Positions 1 to 12,300 of a stretch of 30,659 nucleotides of DNA are shown here, piece by piece; positions within the stretch are counted from its first letter, which is position 1, and the number at the start of each line of letters is the position of its first letter. Origin of the DNA: Rhizophagus sp. LPA8_4_AMF. Taxonomy: Eukaryota; Glomeromycota; Glomeromycetes; Glomerales; Glomeraceae. A program made the position numbers and the translations under genes. Location of the stretch: the NCBI GenBank assembly GCA_021464525.1, contig JADRCO010000570.1:1-30659 (forward strand). The letters run 5' to 3'. The notes beneath the pieces were generated by a model. That model was given only the letters and a program-made list of their open reading frames with translations. It was not told where the DNA came from and made no database searches.

Positions 1-1655
1 TAGGCTTCAGTTTTTTCAATACTTTGATCAGGCCTGTGTAACATTTGAGTTGGCCCCCCCGTTTATTTATCTATCCCCTAGAAACTACTTATCCGAAGTC
101 ACGTGATCACTTATATTATAATTCTGGCCGGCACTATGACCGGCATTATAGATAATTACCAAATTCTGCATAAAAAATTCGGCTCGCGAGCCGGCTCGAG
201 CCGGCTCGTGCGGAGCCTTAAGTACAAGTATAATCTATACTAAACTAACTGAACCCCACCCTTAATATAAACCTCAATTTATGTTATGTATAAATGCATT
301 CACGTGACTATCACACAAATAGATATTGGTTCAATTTCTAATTATAAATAACATGTCATGGCGGTAGATTGTAGTAAATGTATAGTTCTGCCAATCGTGG
401 TATATCTTGGATTGAAAATTTAATAATAAAATCCAATTCAATTGAATCTATATTTGTGCGGATTGATCAATTCAATCCAAACGAAAATAGCTCTGTTCAA
501 TTCCAGTCGGCTGCATATGCAAAATAAACCATTCTATTGGTGAAACACATTTAATCGAAAAAACCCAAAAATTTTATGGCCAAAAGGTCGGATATTTCAT
601 GCAAAAATTATACATCAAAGTAAACAAAATTCTTTGATCTAAAATGTATTGAAAAGCACTTTGAGTTTAAAATAAATAAAAAGAAAACTTTGAATTTAAA
701 AGTTCTGTCAGATTCTTAATTGTCTATTCTCTATTGGCTGTTTAAGTGCACACCCTTCCTTAATGTGCATAGGTGCGTCATGCGTGCAAAAGGATCGGCG
801 CGAGGGTGAATCGACCTATCGACGTTACTTCAAGTTATCAAATTAATAGAACAGATTTTTCACAAATATAATAATAATTATCGAAGGAGACTTATCTGGA
901 ACGGGGCCAAAGCATTTTGCGGTATGCATGCTGGTTCTTCAACGTTTTATTCAGTTTGGGGACCGTCCTTAAGCCCTTGTTGGAGCATTTATTAACACGT
1001 CTAAAAGAAAGCTATATCACACTTTTCTTTTATTTCTTTTATTTTGACTTTTGTATATAAATTATAAATAATCAATTTTCAATTTTAAACGGATAAATAA
1101 AGTTAAAACCGTTGCTGCGTTGGCCCATAATAATAATTGGCGCTGTTTACAAAATAATAATTGAAAACTAAGCTGTTACCTAATCGCTCTAAATTAAAGT
1201 ATTATATCCATCGGTTGATATACATCTTCAGATTTACATATAAAATTTAAAGGTATAAAAATAAAAAATTTGGGGTCGGATAAGATTGAGAGTTTGAAAA
1301 AAACCAGTAAAGAATTGATTTGCGTTTTAAATTAGCAGCAGGAAGTTAGATGGATATTTGAACAAAAATTTGGAGAATGAATTTTTTTTTTCAGTTAAAC
1401 ATCCAAATGAAATATCTTCCGACGATTGCATATATTTATTTTCCTTTACGGATCATTGGTTAATTAGTTTGATCATCATTTTTGACAATCCCATAATTTT
1501 AGATTTATTGATTTAGCATTTCATATTAAAATTAGAAAATTCAAGGTTTTAATACCACTTTATTGTTGTATAAATATGCTTAATCCGTCTTTTTTTTTTT
1601 AATAAATAAAATATATAATTTTACACGTTCGAATTTAAATTATACAATTAAATAA
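1..1655. other. Intergenic, no gene seen
   Basis: AT-rich sequence downstream of the minus-strand geranylgeranyltransferase gene. I find no ORF of substance and no spliced gene in either strand. It holds the CG-rich repeat end at about 181-220, E-box-like CACGTG hexamers near 102 and 302, and a locally less AT-rich patch at about 780-960 with no recognisable content. Confidence 0.6.
181..220. mobile_element. Terminus of a GAGCC/GGCTC-rich transposable element
   Basis: A CG-rich run of overlapping palindromes (GGCTCGCGAGCC, GGCTCGAGCC) stands out from the AT-rich background and ends in CTCGTGCGGAGCCTTA. This matches the right end of the intact element at 28911-29800, which ends CTCATGCGAAGCTTTA. 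The sequence just before it (AATTCTG...AAAAAATTCG) also resembles internal parts of that element. No left end or target duplication is visible, so this is a truncated or solo end. Extent to the left (perhaps to about 120) is a guess. Confidence 0.5.
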
Positions 1656-3269
1656 TCATTTTTGTTCATGAAATGCACAATTATTTAATAGATTTTCCTT
1701 TGCTTTTTTAGAAATATTTATTGCAGGGTCTAATTCTAGAAATCCTGGTTCATTCATTAAAGAAAGACCAGCAATACCAAGATATGTATGCATTACATCT
1801 TAAAACATTTAACATTATTAATTAAATTAGTATCAAAATAAAAATAAAAGTAAAAATAAAAAATAAAAATAAAAATTCAAAGAAATAAAAGAAAATTTTA
1901 GAGGAATGTTTTTTACCTGGATAATTATCAATTGATTTTGCAAATCCACCAAACTTGGCTTGAGTTTGCATTAAAAATTTGTGATTTTGTTCATAATTAA
2001 TTAATTCCAATTTAGCCAATATCTGTTAATAGAAATTATTTAAAAAATTATTTATTTATACAAAAAACAAAAGACAATTTACCTTTAATGATGCGCCAAT
2101 CCAAAAAGAATAACAAGTATCAGGTGGTTTATTAGCTCTACCTTGAAAACCAGATTCTTGACGTGAAATTAACCAAAAAAGGGTTTTTTCTTTCGATAGT
2201 AATCCCTCGTCCAATTTATTTAGCATATAAAGGGAACTTATGGCACAATAAGTTGATCCTCCATGCGATTCTTCTCCCGGACCTTGACCAATTCCAAAAT
2301 CGTATGACTGTTTTTTAAAAAAAATTTTTATATTAATATAACTTAGACTGTACAAAAGGATGCAACTAAATATGTACCTGACTATTTTTTATATAATCTA
2401 TAGCTTTTTCAATATTGATTCCACTAAAATCATTTAAAATATATGATATAACAACTGCACAATATAAGAATCTCATATCAGATTCCATACCCTGATAAGT
2501 TGGTGTGAAACTAAAGCATGCATTTTAAAAACTAGTTAATTAAACTAACCTCAATGGTATTTTTTTTAAAAAAATATATTTTTACCTTCCATTATCTTTT
2601 TGCAAATATTTTAACGAATTAATTATAGAAGAACGATTTACACGTGATAAATCATCCCCTAATATTAATAAAGAAGTTAAAGCAGTATAAGTCATTGCTA
2701 AGTTTGCGGCATCAAAAGGTAATCTCGATTCACGCGACTTTAATGAATAAATAATATTTTTTTAATATTGTTTTTTCTTGATTTGAATATCGGAAATTTC
2801 ATATAATAACATTACTTACTCCATTTGGATCAAACGGTAAACCAGAAAATGGAGAACCTCTAAAACCACAAATTTTCTCATTTATCTCTAAAATATAATA
2901 AAATTTCAGTAAATTGATGTTTAAATTAAATAATTCTTAAATATAAATTGAATACCAGGATTCTTTTCATCGGGTAAAATTTGTTGCGCATATATCCAAT
3001 CTATCCATGTTTTTCTTCTTTCTTCTGGAATTTCACTTTCAAGTGCGCCCAAAAGGTCCAAACCGGAAAGACAAAAAAAAGCCAATGTCATTCTATATTT
3101 AGGACAAGAAAAAAAATTTAAAAAAAAAAATTTTTTCTAAAAAAAATTGTATTTTGAGCTGAAAATACCTATTTGTATCATTACTTGCATATTGTTTTGG
3201 AAGTAAAGTTAAACCACGCTTTAAATAAGAAATATGTTTATCGCGAACAAACTCCTTTTCAGTAGGCAT
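1656..3269 (-). CDS. CDC43: Geranylgeranyltransferase type I beta subunit
   Basis: Catalytic beta subunit of protein geranylgeranyltransferase I, which with the FT/GGT alpha subunit attaches geranylgeranyl to CaaX cysteines of Rho/Cdc42-type GTPases in the cytosol. Eight exons splice to 354 codons with all phases closing: 3169-3269, 2956-3092, 2820-2887, 2586-2737, 2378-2510, 2083-2307, 1917-2022, 1656-1798. The protein starts MPTEKEFVRDKH and shows the prenyltransferase alpha-alpha barrel repeats, including CGFRGSPFSG, QGPGEESHGGSTYCAISSL and GFQGRANKPPDTCYSFW. The expected zinc ligands are visible: Asp260 and Cys262 in PDTC, and His311 in DVMHTYLG. The length is typical (human PGGT1B is about 377 aa). 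It is divergent from the BTB-TLDc gene across a 233-bp gap. A farnesyltransferase beta subunit is the main alternative, but the short N-terminus and the RxNKPxDTCYSFW form favour GGTase I. Confidence 0.93.
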
Positions 3270-3502
3270 TATTTTTTTTTTTTTACGTTGAAAAGTAAAT
3301 AACTTTAATCACCTAACAGATAATCTTCAAGGCGATATGTAAAAATTGAAAAGCAAATATTGATTTAAAATTACTTATTTTTATATTATATATATTAGGT
3401 CGGAACAAGATTTGTAAAATTAGTGTACAGGTGACTATCAGCTGATTAGTGATAAATGATTATTTTTCTTTCAAAAATAAGAAAAAATTTTTTTTTCTCG
3501 TA
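3270..3502. promoter_or_regulatory. Shared divergent promoter region
   Basis: The 233 bp between the starts of the minus-strand GGTase-I beta gene and the plus-strand BTB-TLDc gene must carry both promoters. A TATATTATATATAT-like stretch lies at about 3381-3397. No specific operator is recognised. This is inferred from layout only. Confidence 0.4.
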
Positions 3503-5130
3503 ATGCCACCTTCAAAGTTATATCCAAAATTATCAAAAGATTTGGAGAATCTTTTAGAGAGTGGATATAATCATGATGTCATTATACAAATAGGTGAAGA
3601 ATCAACATCAAATGAAATTAAAGAATTTAAAGTACACTCATTATTATTAGGAACGAGATCTTTATATTTTCGTTCTGCATTATCGAATCACTGGGCAATT
3701 AAAAAAGATGGAATGATTACCTTTAAAAAGCCGAATATTTCTCCAAAAATATTTGAAATAATTATTAGGTAAGCTTAGTTATAACCATAATTCCTATTAT
3801 TTCCTTGAATATTTTATTGATTTTCATTTTTTTCATACATAATTAAAGATATATATATACAGGAGAAATTGATTTAGAACAACAAGAAAATACAGAAATT
3901 ATAAAAATACTAGTGGCATCAGATGAATTAATATTAGAAGAATTAATTGAGCATATACAAGAATATTTAATTAATGAACAATCATCGTGGTTACAAGAAA
4001 ATGTTTTATATGTTTTACGTAAATTATTAGGACAAGAAACTTGTAAAGTATTACGCAACCATTGTTTAGAAATAATTTGTCGTGATCCTCAAATTATTTT
4101 TGATCCAAGAATTTTTGATTTATTAGACAAAAATATTCTATTGATGTTAATTACTAGAGATGATCTTGCTATTGATGAAATTAAAATTTGGCAAAGATTA
4201 ATTCAATGGGGCTGTACTAGGATTTCTTTTCCACCACCTATACCTTCATCATCTTATTCTTCGTCTACGACAACAATGGCAATAAAATATAATTTAAAGA
4301 ATTGGACTTCAACAGAATTTGAATCATTAAAAGATATTCTTGCAGATTTTATTCCTCTAATTAGATTTTTTCACATATCACGGGATGATTTTCATCAACA
4401 TATTTATCCTTTTAGAAAGATTTTACCAAAAACTCTTAAACAAGATTTAATTTCTTATTACGTTGCATCAACTTATAAACCAATCTCAAAAATTCTACCA
4501 TCTAGAGTACCAGCATTTGATTCAATAATTATATCTTACAAGCATGCTATATTAATTGAAAATTGGATAAGTAAAAAAGATGATGATGATATATTACCTT
4601 CATTTCGCTTTACATCTTTAATATCAGCTCCTACTTTTTCTTTTTATCCTTCTTCAAGTCAAAATCAAAATCAAAAATTACATTATGAATGGCAACTTTT
4701 ATATAGGGCAAGCAGAGATGATTTTTCTGCTGAGTCATTTCATGCAAAATGTGATAACCAAGGAGCATGTGTTGTGGCAATTAAAGTTAAAGACCAATCA
4801 ATTATTTTAGGTGGTTATAATCCTATAGGATGGTTTTCAAGTAGTGGATCACCATCTTCAACTGATTCTAGTTTTATTTATTGTTTAGATTTAAACATGT
4901 TTCCTTTAAATTTCAAATTAAGTAGAGTTTTACCAAATAAAACTTATCAAGCTATTTACCAATCTTCAAAATATGGTCCAATATTTGGAGCAGCTGAACT
5001 TTGTATCTATAGTAATTGTGACAAAGTTAAGGGTTCAAAGTGTTTAACTCATAATATTTACGAACAAAACATTTTATTTGGTGAATTTTGTGTTGAGGAT
5101 TATGAGGTGTTTAAAGTAAATGTGGATTAA
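3503..5130 (+). CDS. BTB-BACK-TLDc domain protein
   Basis: Two exons (3503-3768 and 3849-5130) give 515 aa. The N-terminal BTB/POZ domain (about residues 10-115) has HDVIIQIG, KVHSLLLGTRSLYFRSAL and the IYTGEID end of the fold. The BACK-like helical region (about 120-220) includes CLEIICRDPQIIF and a DLAIDEIKIWQRLIQWG segment. The C-terminal TLDc domain (about 325-512) has GGYNPIGW near residue 410, GPIFGAAELCI, and a final FCVEDYEVFKV. BTB-BACK proteins are typical Cullin-3 substrate adaptors. TLDc is linked to oxidative-stress protection and V-ATPase regulation. Proteins of this layout are greatly expanded in arbuscular mycorrhizal fungi. The start at 3503 (MPPSKLYPKLSK) is preferred over an in-frame ATG at 3449, because the extra 18 residues are Lys/Phe-rich and outside the family pattern. 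A serine-rich insert (PSSSYSSSTTTM) sits in the BACK region. The specific substrate is unknown. Confidence 0.88.
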
Positions 5131-5855
5131 GTTTTTTTCATGTAATATAAGTGAAGTATATTGATTTGCAAAAAAAATATTAAAAATTATTTATTTATTT
5201 CAATTAGTATAAATTTGTATTATTATATTTTTATTTCATCAGATTGTATAAAAAATCTTTGTAATGAACTTCTAAACTTTTTTGAAATTATGTTTAATGT
5301 TTTTTTTGTTGAAGCATCAATTCTAAATAAGCTACTTACTGGAGATAATAATTTTTCCAGAATCTAGTTTAATTTAGTTTGTCTGGAAAATAATTTATAT
5401 ACCAATTTTTAAAAAGTTGATTTTTTTTCTTATTTCTAAGCATTTGGACATTGAAAGAATAAAGAAAGGAACATAAATGCCCCTCTTACTCTTTCAAATT
5501 GTAAAAGGGACTTCAAGATTATCAAACCTCATAGTCATATAGGTTTGTCTCGGGTTCAATATTTTAATATTTCGTTAATAAAGATAATGGTCTATTGTCT
5601 AAAGAAAAAGTTTATTCATAGTATCAACCATTGGCCAAACAAAATTTATCTATTATTCAATTGATTATATGAGTATTAAAATTCTTTAGATGAATAATTT
5701 ATTTCTAGTGTAGACTCTATGAAAATGAACATGATAATAATTACATTGACCCGAATTCTTTCAAAAAATGCTTAAAGTTATTATAATACAAATTAAAAAT
5801 TAAATTTCTATTCTATAATATATTGCACATATTGAAGAAAGGATTGTTATCCTAA
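5131..5855. other. Convergent intergenic region
   Basis: The stretch between the 3' ends of the BTB-TLDc gene (+) and the NT-C2 gene (-). It is AT-rich, with no ORF that looks coding. A GGGTTCAAT near 5552 resembles a B box, but no tRNA fold can be drawn around it. Confidence 0.55.
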
Positions 5856-7105
5856 TTAAAAGAAAGCGCTATGATCAGATTTATTGTCATCTATAACATC
5901 ATCTATGCGTAAAACAGCTGTTCCCATAAAAATTTCATCTATGACATCTGTAGGTGATTTGTCACCAACTTTACGAAGGAAAGAATTCGCGACTAACGAT
6001 GAAGTAGTAGGACTTATTTGAGCTGCTTGTGAATATGCTGATCTCTACAAATATGAAATTAAGCTTAAAAATTCATATCATCATAATATTAAATCGAACG
6101 AAATATTTATTAAATACTTACAAGAGAGGTAGCTGAACGAGTTCGTGCCATATAATGTATTCCGAAATTTTGCCTGAATTTAACTAAATAATTTCGAATT
6201 TCATTGAGAATAAAAATCACATTTAGAGAGATAACATGCTAAATACACATCAAAATGAACTAACTTGATCTTTCATCATCTTGGCGTTCAGTACGTTCTG
6301 ATATTATTCCCGCAATACCTCCAAACATTTGCGTTTTCTTGAGAGGTGGTCTATTTTAATTTAAATAAATTCACGCGTTTTAAATACAACATATACTGGA
6401 TTCCAAATGAAATTAAAAATAAAAATTAACCGACAACTTACACCTTAAAAGCAATATTTTCAGAAGTTTGTTTCATATTAATTGTCAACTAAAACAAAAC
6501 AAAATATGACTAATTACGTTAATTATATAAGTTAATAGATTTACAAGATATGAAGTGAAAAATATTTACTTTAAGAGTGGAATTGATTTTGCTATCCTGT
6601 AGCAAATATCTTCGAGTCATAGAATTCAATCCAACATATTCTGAGAGATTTAATAATAACTTCCCAATATTATTTACTTCTTTTCCACCATTTAATTCCT
6701 AAAGGTTAGACAAATTGTAAATATAAATTTTAAACAAATCAATAGTCCCGGTAAAAATATACCTGTTTTACTTTTATGCTTAGCTCACAAGGGACTAAAA
6801 CACCATCTTTGCCAATAATAATCTGTACTGAATTATGTAACTTATAACGCCAGACAATAGAATGATATTTAATTAAAGCCCTAAAATTATCAGAATCTAG
6901 ATAAATATTATATTTAGAAAATAAGATATAAAGATATAAATACATACCGTTCAGTTATACCATTTGTTTTTTTTCCATTTTTCAATTTCCATTTTATATA
7001 ATATAGACCAGCTACCAATGGTACATTTGCTAATTCTTCTATAAGAATTTCTAGTTCAAATTGTACTTTTCTGTTTCTAGGAATAACAAAAGATGAAAGT
7101 GACAT
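5856..7105 (-). CDS. NT-C2 (EEIG1/EHBP1-type) domain protein
   Basis: Seven exons splice in phase to 262 aa: 6948-7105, 6763-6880, 6570-6698, 6442-6488, 6265-6350, 6122-6183, 5856-6044. The N-terminus (MSLSSFVIPRNRKVQFELEI) begins a C2 fold of the NT-C2 type: FELEILIEELANVPLVAGLYY, then WKLKNG, ITERALIKYHSIVWRYKL, a DGVLVPCELSIKV strand, and a GKLLLNLSEYVG strand, ending near LTINMKQ (about residue 150). This order matches the N-terminal C2 of EEIG1/FAM102 and EHBP1, membrane- or cytoskeleton-linked adaptors; fungal members are mostly uncharacterised. The remaining ~110 residues are low-complexity and Ser/Asp-rich, with a SERTERQDDERS stretch. The exon 4 donor was set at GTAAGT (6441 downward), not the GTGTAA one codon earlier, because only the former keeps KVPPLKK in frame. 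It is divergent from the BCKDH E2 gene. Molecular function is inferred only. Confidence 0.8.
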
Positions 7106-7340
7106 CGGTTAAAATTGATATTTAAAATGAACAAGAAATATACTTTATATAGCGAAAACTTACAAATTCCGACGTTTTTTTTAATCTGTACGTTAATTAA
7201 TTTCTTATTTATAACCACAGCAATATACATCTTTATTTATCCAAATTAGTAGAATGAGTGTAGATCACCATACCGTCCATACGCGTGACACATAATAAAC
7301 TTACGAACGAACTATTAAGTACGGAATAGCTTTATCTACG
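7106..7340. promoter_or_regulatory. Divergent intergenic promoter region
   Basis: The 235 bp between the NT-C2 gene (-) and the BCKDH E2 gene (+) must hold both promoters. No factor site is recognised with confidence. Confidence 0.35.
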
Positions 7341-9170
7341 ATGTTTCTACGAAGATTTGGTGTGCTTAGGGTGTGTTTCCACATTTTACACGTGGTAAAG
7401 CCAAGTATTTTAACACGAGAAATAGGGCAATTTTGCATTTATGACTCAATTTACAAGTAATTATTTCTTATCCAAATTAGCTGAACCAGAATTTCCAATA
7501 CTTTTCACATAGGCTTGTCAATAATAATAGAACGAAATGTAATTCGATTTTTATAAAAGTAAGTCGATTTTATTAATGTCATTTTTTTCATGCTTTAATT
7601 AATTCTTCTTATTCATATTAACTAGTCACGTTCATCTTCCTTATCAACAAAACTTAAGCTACCTACATATTTAAAAAAATTCAATCCAACTTATTATGTT
7701 CGTTATCTTCACACTTCATATCCAAATAATGCAGTGGTTCCTTTCTTATTGGCGGATATTGGTGAAGGTATAACGGAATGTGAAGTAGTTCAATGGTTGG
7801 TATATTTATTAGAAATCATTATTAATTTTTCTAGTCAATTGATTTGTGTTTTTTATCAGGTTTATTCAATCAGGTGATAACATTTCAGAATTTGACAAAA
7901 TTTGTGAAGTTCAGTCGGACAAGGCTTCAGTGGAAATCACATCACGTTATACAGGCGTCATCAAGAAATTACATTATAATGTTGGTGAAATGGCAAAAGT
8001 TGGAAACCCAATTGTTGACATAGAAACTGATAGTTCTAATGAGCTGGAGTCAAGTGTAATCAATTCAGAAGTTTCACCGCCATCACCATCAGCGCAAGCT
8101 CAATCAATCAATATAACGGAGCCTTTAATTAGCAGTGAAAAAACTTACACCTTGGCAACTCCAGCTGTTAGACGTGTTGCACGCGAGCATAACATTGATA
8201 TTAGCAATATAAAAGGAACTGGAAAAAATGGGCGCATAACGAAAGAAGATATTTTGAATTATGTAGCGGCAGGAAAGGAAGCTCAGCCTTCGAAAGAAAG
8301 TAATTATGTTTTAATTTATGTACATGATATTTTGTAAATATATACTCTTTTGTTAACATAGTTTTATAATTATTTCATAAAATAATTGCGAAAACCACCC
8401 CTCGTATTGAAGTTGTCGAAGATAAGCTCGTTCCATTATCATTTATTCAAAAATCAATGTTTAAGACAATGACACGTTCATTAAAAATCCCGCATTTTGG
8501 ATATTCGGATGAATATATATTAGATAATACAATTGCTTCTCGCAATTTATTTAATGATTATATTTCTAAAAATAATCAATTTTCCTTCAACAAAATATCT
8601 TTTATGCCAGTTTTCATTAAATCATTTTCTGTTGCATTAAAAAAGTTTCCAATTCTTAATGCTTGCGTTGTTGATGATGATGACGCAAATACGGCAAAAC
8701 TAAAATTTCGTAGATCACATAATATCGGTATTGCAATGGATACACCCGGAGGTCTTGTAGTACCAAATATAAAAAATGTACAAGCAAAATCTATTTTTGA
8801 AATTGCAAGTGATATACAAAGATTACAAGAAGCAAGGAAAAAGAATGCAATTCCTCCAAATGATTTTCAAGAAGGAACTATAACTTTATCAAATATTGGA
8901 AACATTGGAGGAACTTTTCTTTCTCCTGTTGTCGTTTCTTCAGAAGTATGTATTGCAGCAATCGGTAAATTGCAAAAAGTGCCACGTTTTGAAGACGTTA
9001 AGGATGAAGTGACGGGACAATTAGTTGAAAAAGTAGTTGGAAAGCATGTCATCACTGTTAGTTTTTGTGCAGATCATCGTGTAATAGATGGAGCTACCGT
9101 AGCTAGATTTTCTCAAGAATGGAAAAATCTTTTGGAAAATCCCATTTTACTTTCTGCGGAATTAAGATAA
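7341..9170 (+). CDS. DBT: Branched-chain 2-oxoacid dehydrogenase E2 (lipoamide acyltransferase)
   Basis: Mitochondrial dihydrolipoyl acyltransferase core of the BCKDH complex, which makes branched acyl-CoAs from leucine, isoleucine and valine keto acids. Exons: 7341-7370 (or to 7394), 7626-7795, 7860-8299, about 8413-9170, giving 465 (or 473) aa. The N-terminus MFLRRFGVLR plus a Ser/Arg/Lys-rich stretch looks like a mitochondrial presequence. The lipoyl domain starts FLLADIGEGITE, with the lipoylated lysine in SDKAS (Lys88 in the shorter model). The peripheral-subunit-binding domain (about 165-200) has ATPAVRRVAREH and GTGKNGRITKEDIL. The catalytic domain has KIPHFGYSDE, SHNIGIAMDTPGG, TLSNIGNIGGTF and the active-site HRVIDG (His435, Asp439). 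KIPHFGY marks the branched-chain type rather than pyruvate or 2-oxoglutarate E2. Two donors for exon 1 are both in phase. The last acceptor is weak: every acceptor nearer the expected site is followed by in-frame stops, so 8413 is a best choice. Confidence 0.92.
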
Positions 9171-9328
9171 GTAGTTTCATAATTATAATTCATGGAATAA
9201 GTGAGATAAATGAAGTTCTAAAAAAAGGAAGCTAATTTGATCTAATTTGACAGAATAATTTATTATATTGTATACCATTAAAAGAATGAGTAATGAAGCT
9301 TACTCTTTTAGTTGGAAGTTTAAATAAA

Positions 9329-12300
9329 CTAAGAAGTAACGTTAATAAATTTCCTTTTTTTGGAAGAACCATCTTCAAATTCATTATCTAATAATGGGTC
9401 GAAAAAATCTGAAGTACTATTAGCTTCCCAATCTCGTTTGATATATTTTAATGCTGCCAAATTATATCCAATCAAATCCTAAAATAAAAAGTTAATCGCG
9501 TTAAATCAATATTTTAATATAAAAAGCAAGAAAATTATGTACCTTTTGATGTTTTAATGCAGTCCTTATATGTATTCTTAGAGAATCTAGCCTAGGTCTC
9601 ATTAGTCGATTCGCTACAATTTGATCATGATGGACTTTAAGAAGATAAAATAATATCCGACATGTCAATGTAATATTTATTTCCTATTACAAGGAAAGAG
9701 TCGTTAATTGAACCTAAAATAGTTAATCTATTTATTATCAAAGAAAAGGAATAACATACTTTCTTAGCCCACAAATCTAAGTATCGTAATAGCGATATAA
9801 CCTTAGTGAATGGTAAAACCAACAAAGCTTCTTCTAGTTCTGTTGATTTCACTTTCTCAATAACTCTCAAAACATATTGATCTCCAGTGAGATTTCCTAA
9901 AACCACCAATATAGGATTAGATTTTGGTGGTGGACCGGGATCTTTACCCCGTTCTTTGAGCTAAAATTACAAACAAAAAATCAGTCATCACTATAAGTAT
10001 AAACAAATAAACAAGAATCCTAAATATATTACCTCATTATATGTTGCCCAAGAAGCTGCATTCTCATCAGCAATATTCAATGCTTCCATTATTCTTTCAC
10101 CAGCTTTTAGAGTTTCCATAGTTTGTTTACCAGCTGATGACACTGCTACAGCATTATCTTCAAGATTGGTTTTTTCCATTGAGGTGGTTAAAGTAGACTC
10201 GTATAATTCCTCTAATTCTTTCTCGCGTTCTTCTTCTAAAAAAAGCTGAATAAATATTCATTAGCTTAACATAACAAAGAAAAATTTCAACTAAATTCAA
10301 AAATGCTCAATATACCGGTTCATCTGTTTGCTCCCAGACCCTTATGGATCTATCGTGAGATCCAGAAATTAACAAGTCCCCACACTTGCCAATTGCCAAA
10401 GTCCATACTTCTCCATGATGTCCTTCAAGTTTCATTATATTTTCAAACTAAAAAGAAATGTTAATTAATATTTGAAGGTATGATAGCATCAAATACTATG
10501 TATATACCTTGTCACCATCCCAATATTTAATCGACTTATCTTTGCTTGCCGTGAAAATATAATGTGTGTTCGCGACAAATTGCACAAACATAATACTATC
10601 TTGATGAGCGAATATTGATTTGTGACAATCACCAAAATCGAGACCCCATATCTTAATATTCTTATCAGCGGATCCCGTAACTATTAATTTATTATCTGAA
10701 GAAATATCCATTGACAATACGGGCAACTATATTCCAAAAAATACGTTACATAGATGTAAAACGAGTAAATTGGAATCTAGACAGTTGATAACATACTTTA
10801 TGGCCATATAATGACAGAAAAAATTTCAAAGTGTCACTATAAAATACTTTTACAGTTGCATCTAATGTTGCAACAGCAATTAATTTTTGATTTGGACTAT
10901 AGCGGACAAATAATATGTCATCCGACATCTTCAGTGTACGAGTATGAACCAATGTAAGACGTCTGAATACAGGCTAAGGTGACATAGTAATCAAGAATAA
11001 GTAATATGATTTATCAAAATTATATATAATAATTATATAATCTACCCCGTCTTCGCTATATGGTTTCTCTTCCATAATGTCGAAATCCCAAAATTTGACA
11101 TTCGTATCAGCACTTCCCGTTACTAATCCTTTTTTGTCTGGCCTAACTTGTAAAGACCATATAGCCTTATCATGCGCTTTAATTGATTCTATTAAGGACG
11201 CTGAAGCCATGTCAAATAATTCGAGATCGCCAGATTTAGTACCGATAATGACCTATAATTAAAAATTTGATAAACAAGATAGCATATAAATATCAAAAGA
11301 GATTATTACTTACATATCTATTTTCTTGCAAAAACGCGCTACATAACGCAAATCCGCATTCCATTGTTTGAATGCAAGAAGTGGTCTGCACATTCCAAAT
11401 CTTGAGTGTATCTATAATGATGAAGGGTATAAAACGCAATTCATAAAGATTCAACTTTTTTATTAATTATATTCACCTTTTGATGCTGAGCACAATAAAT
11501 TATCATCAGAACTTAGCGATAAAGTTCTAATATCATTTCGGTGACCTAAAAGATCGATTGAATATAATTTTGATGGTATTATGTCCGAAAGATTTACGGT
11601 ATATACTTCTAGCATATTATTCGTCAAAGATGTGAGAACCTATTAAAATCCGTTAGTAACATTGATTACGTTCTATTAGAAATAATAAAAAACTTCTTAC
11701 TCGTATCGAACCATTCTTATCTTCAATCATTGAAAAATCAAAAGACCGTACTTTTCCGTTAGTTCGAATGATTTGATAAGGTGTAATTAAATCTTCTGCA
11801 CGAATTTGTTGTTCTTCAACATTAACTTCCATGAAATCATTTTCATCTTGGTCTCTATGTTGCTTTTCCTTTTGACGTTTTTTTCGTCGCGACAATTTCT
11901 TTTTAATTTCTTCACGTGTACGAATACGATAAATTTCTACGGATCTTCCGGGTCCCTGAACTCCCAATAAGCTGGAATTTGGATGAAATTTTATTGTAAC
12001 AACACGATCCTTCCCTTCTCTTTTAACACTTCCAAAAAATTGAATCGTTTTCCTTATCTATTATTTTAAATTGTTAATACAATCGGCTCGGAAATATTTA
12101 ACTAAATTACAAAGTACCTCATTCTCTTCTTTATTTGAATCATCGATTTCTAGCCCTTTAGCTAGAACTTCATGATCTATAGTCCAAACTTTAAATTCAG
12201 CATCTTCACTCCCAGTCACTAACATTTTTTCATCCTTTGATATGTCAAAATCCCACACTTCACTACGATGAGCTACAACTGTTTCCATACAATGTTGAGC

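Noticed and set aside
3843..4058. 71-codon minus-strand frame
   Set aside because: Antisense shadow of the BTB-BACK exon.
5161..5367. 68-codon frame downstream of the BTB-TLDc gene
   Set aside because: It starts without ATG, is rich in Ile/Tyr/Asn as expected from AT-rich DNA, and lies in the 3' flank.
5530..5570. GGGTTCAAT resembling a tRNA T-loop/B box
   Set aside because: No acceptor stem, D-loop or anticodon arm can be drawn around it.
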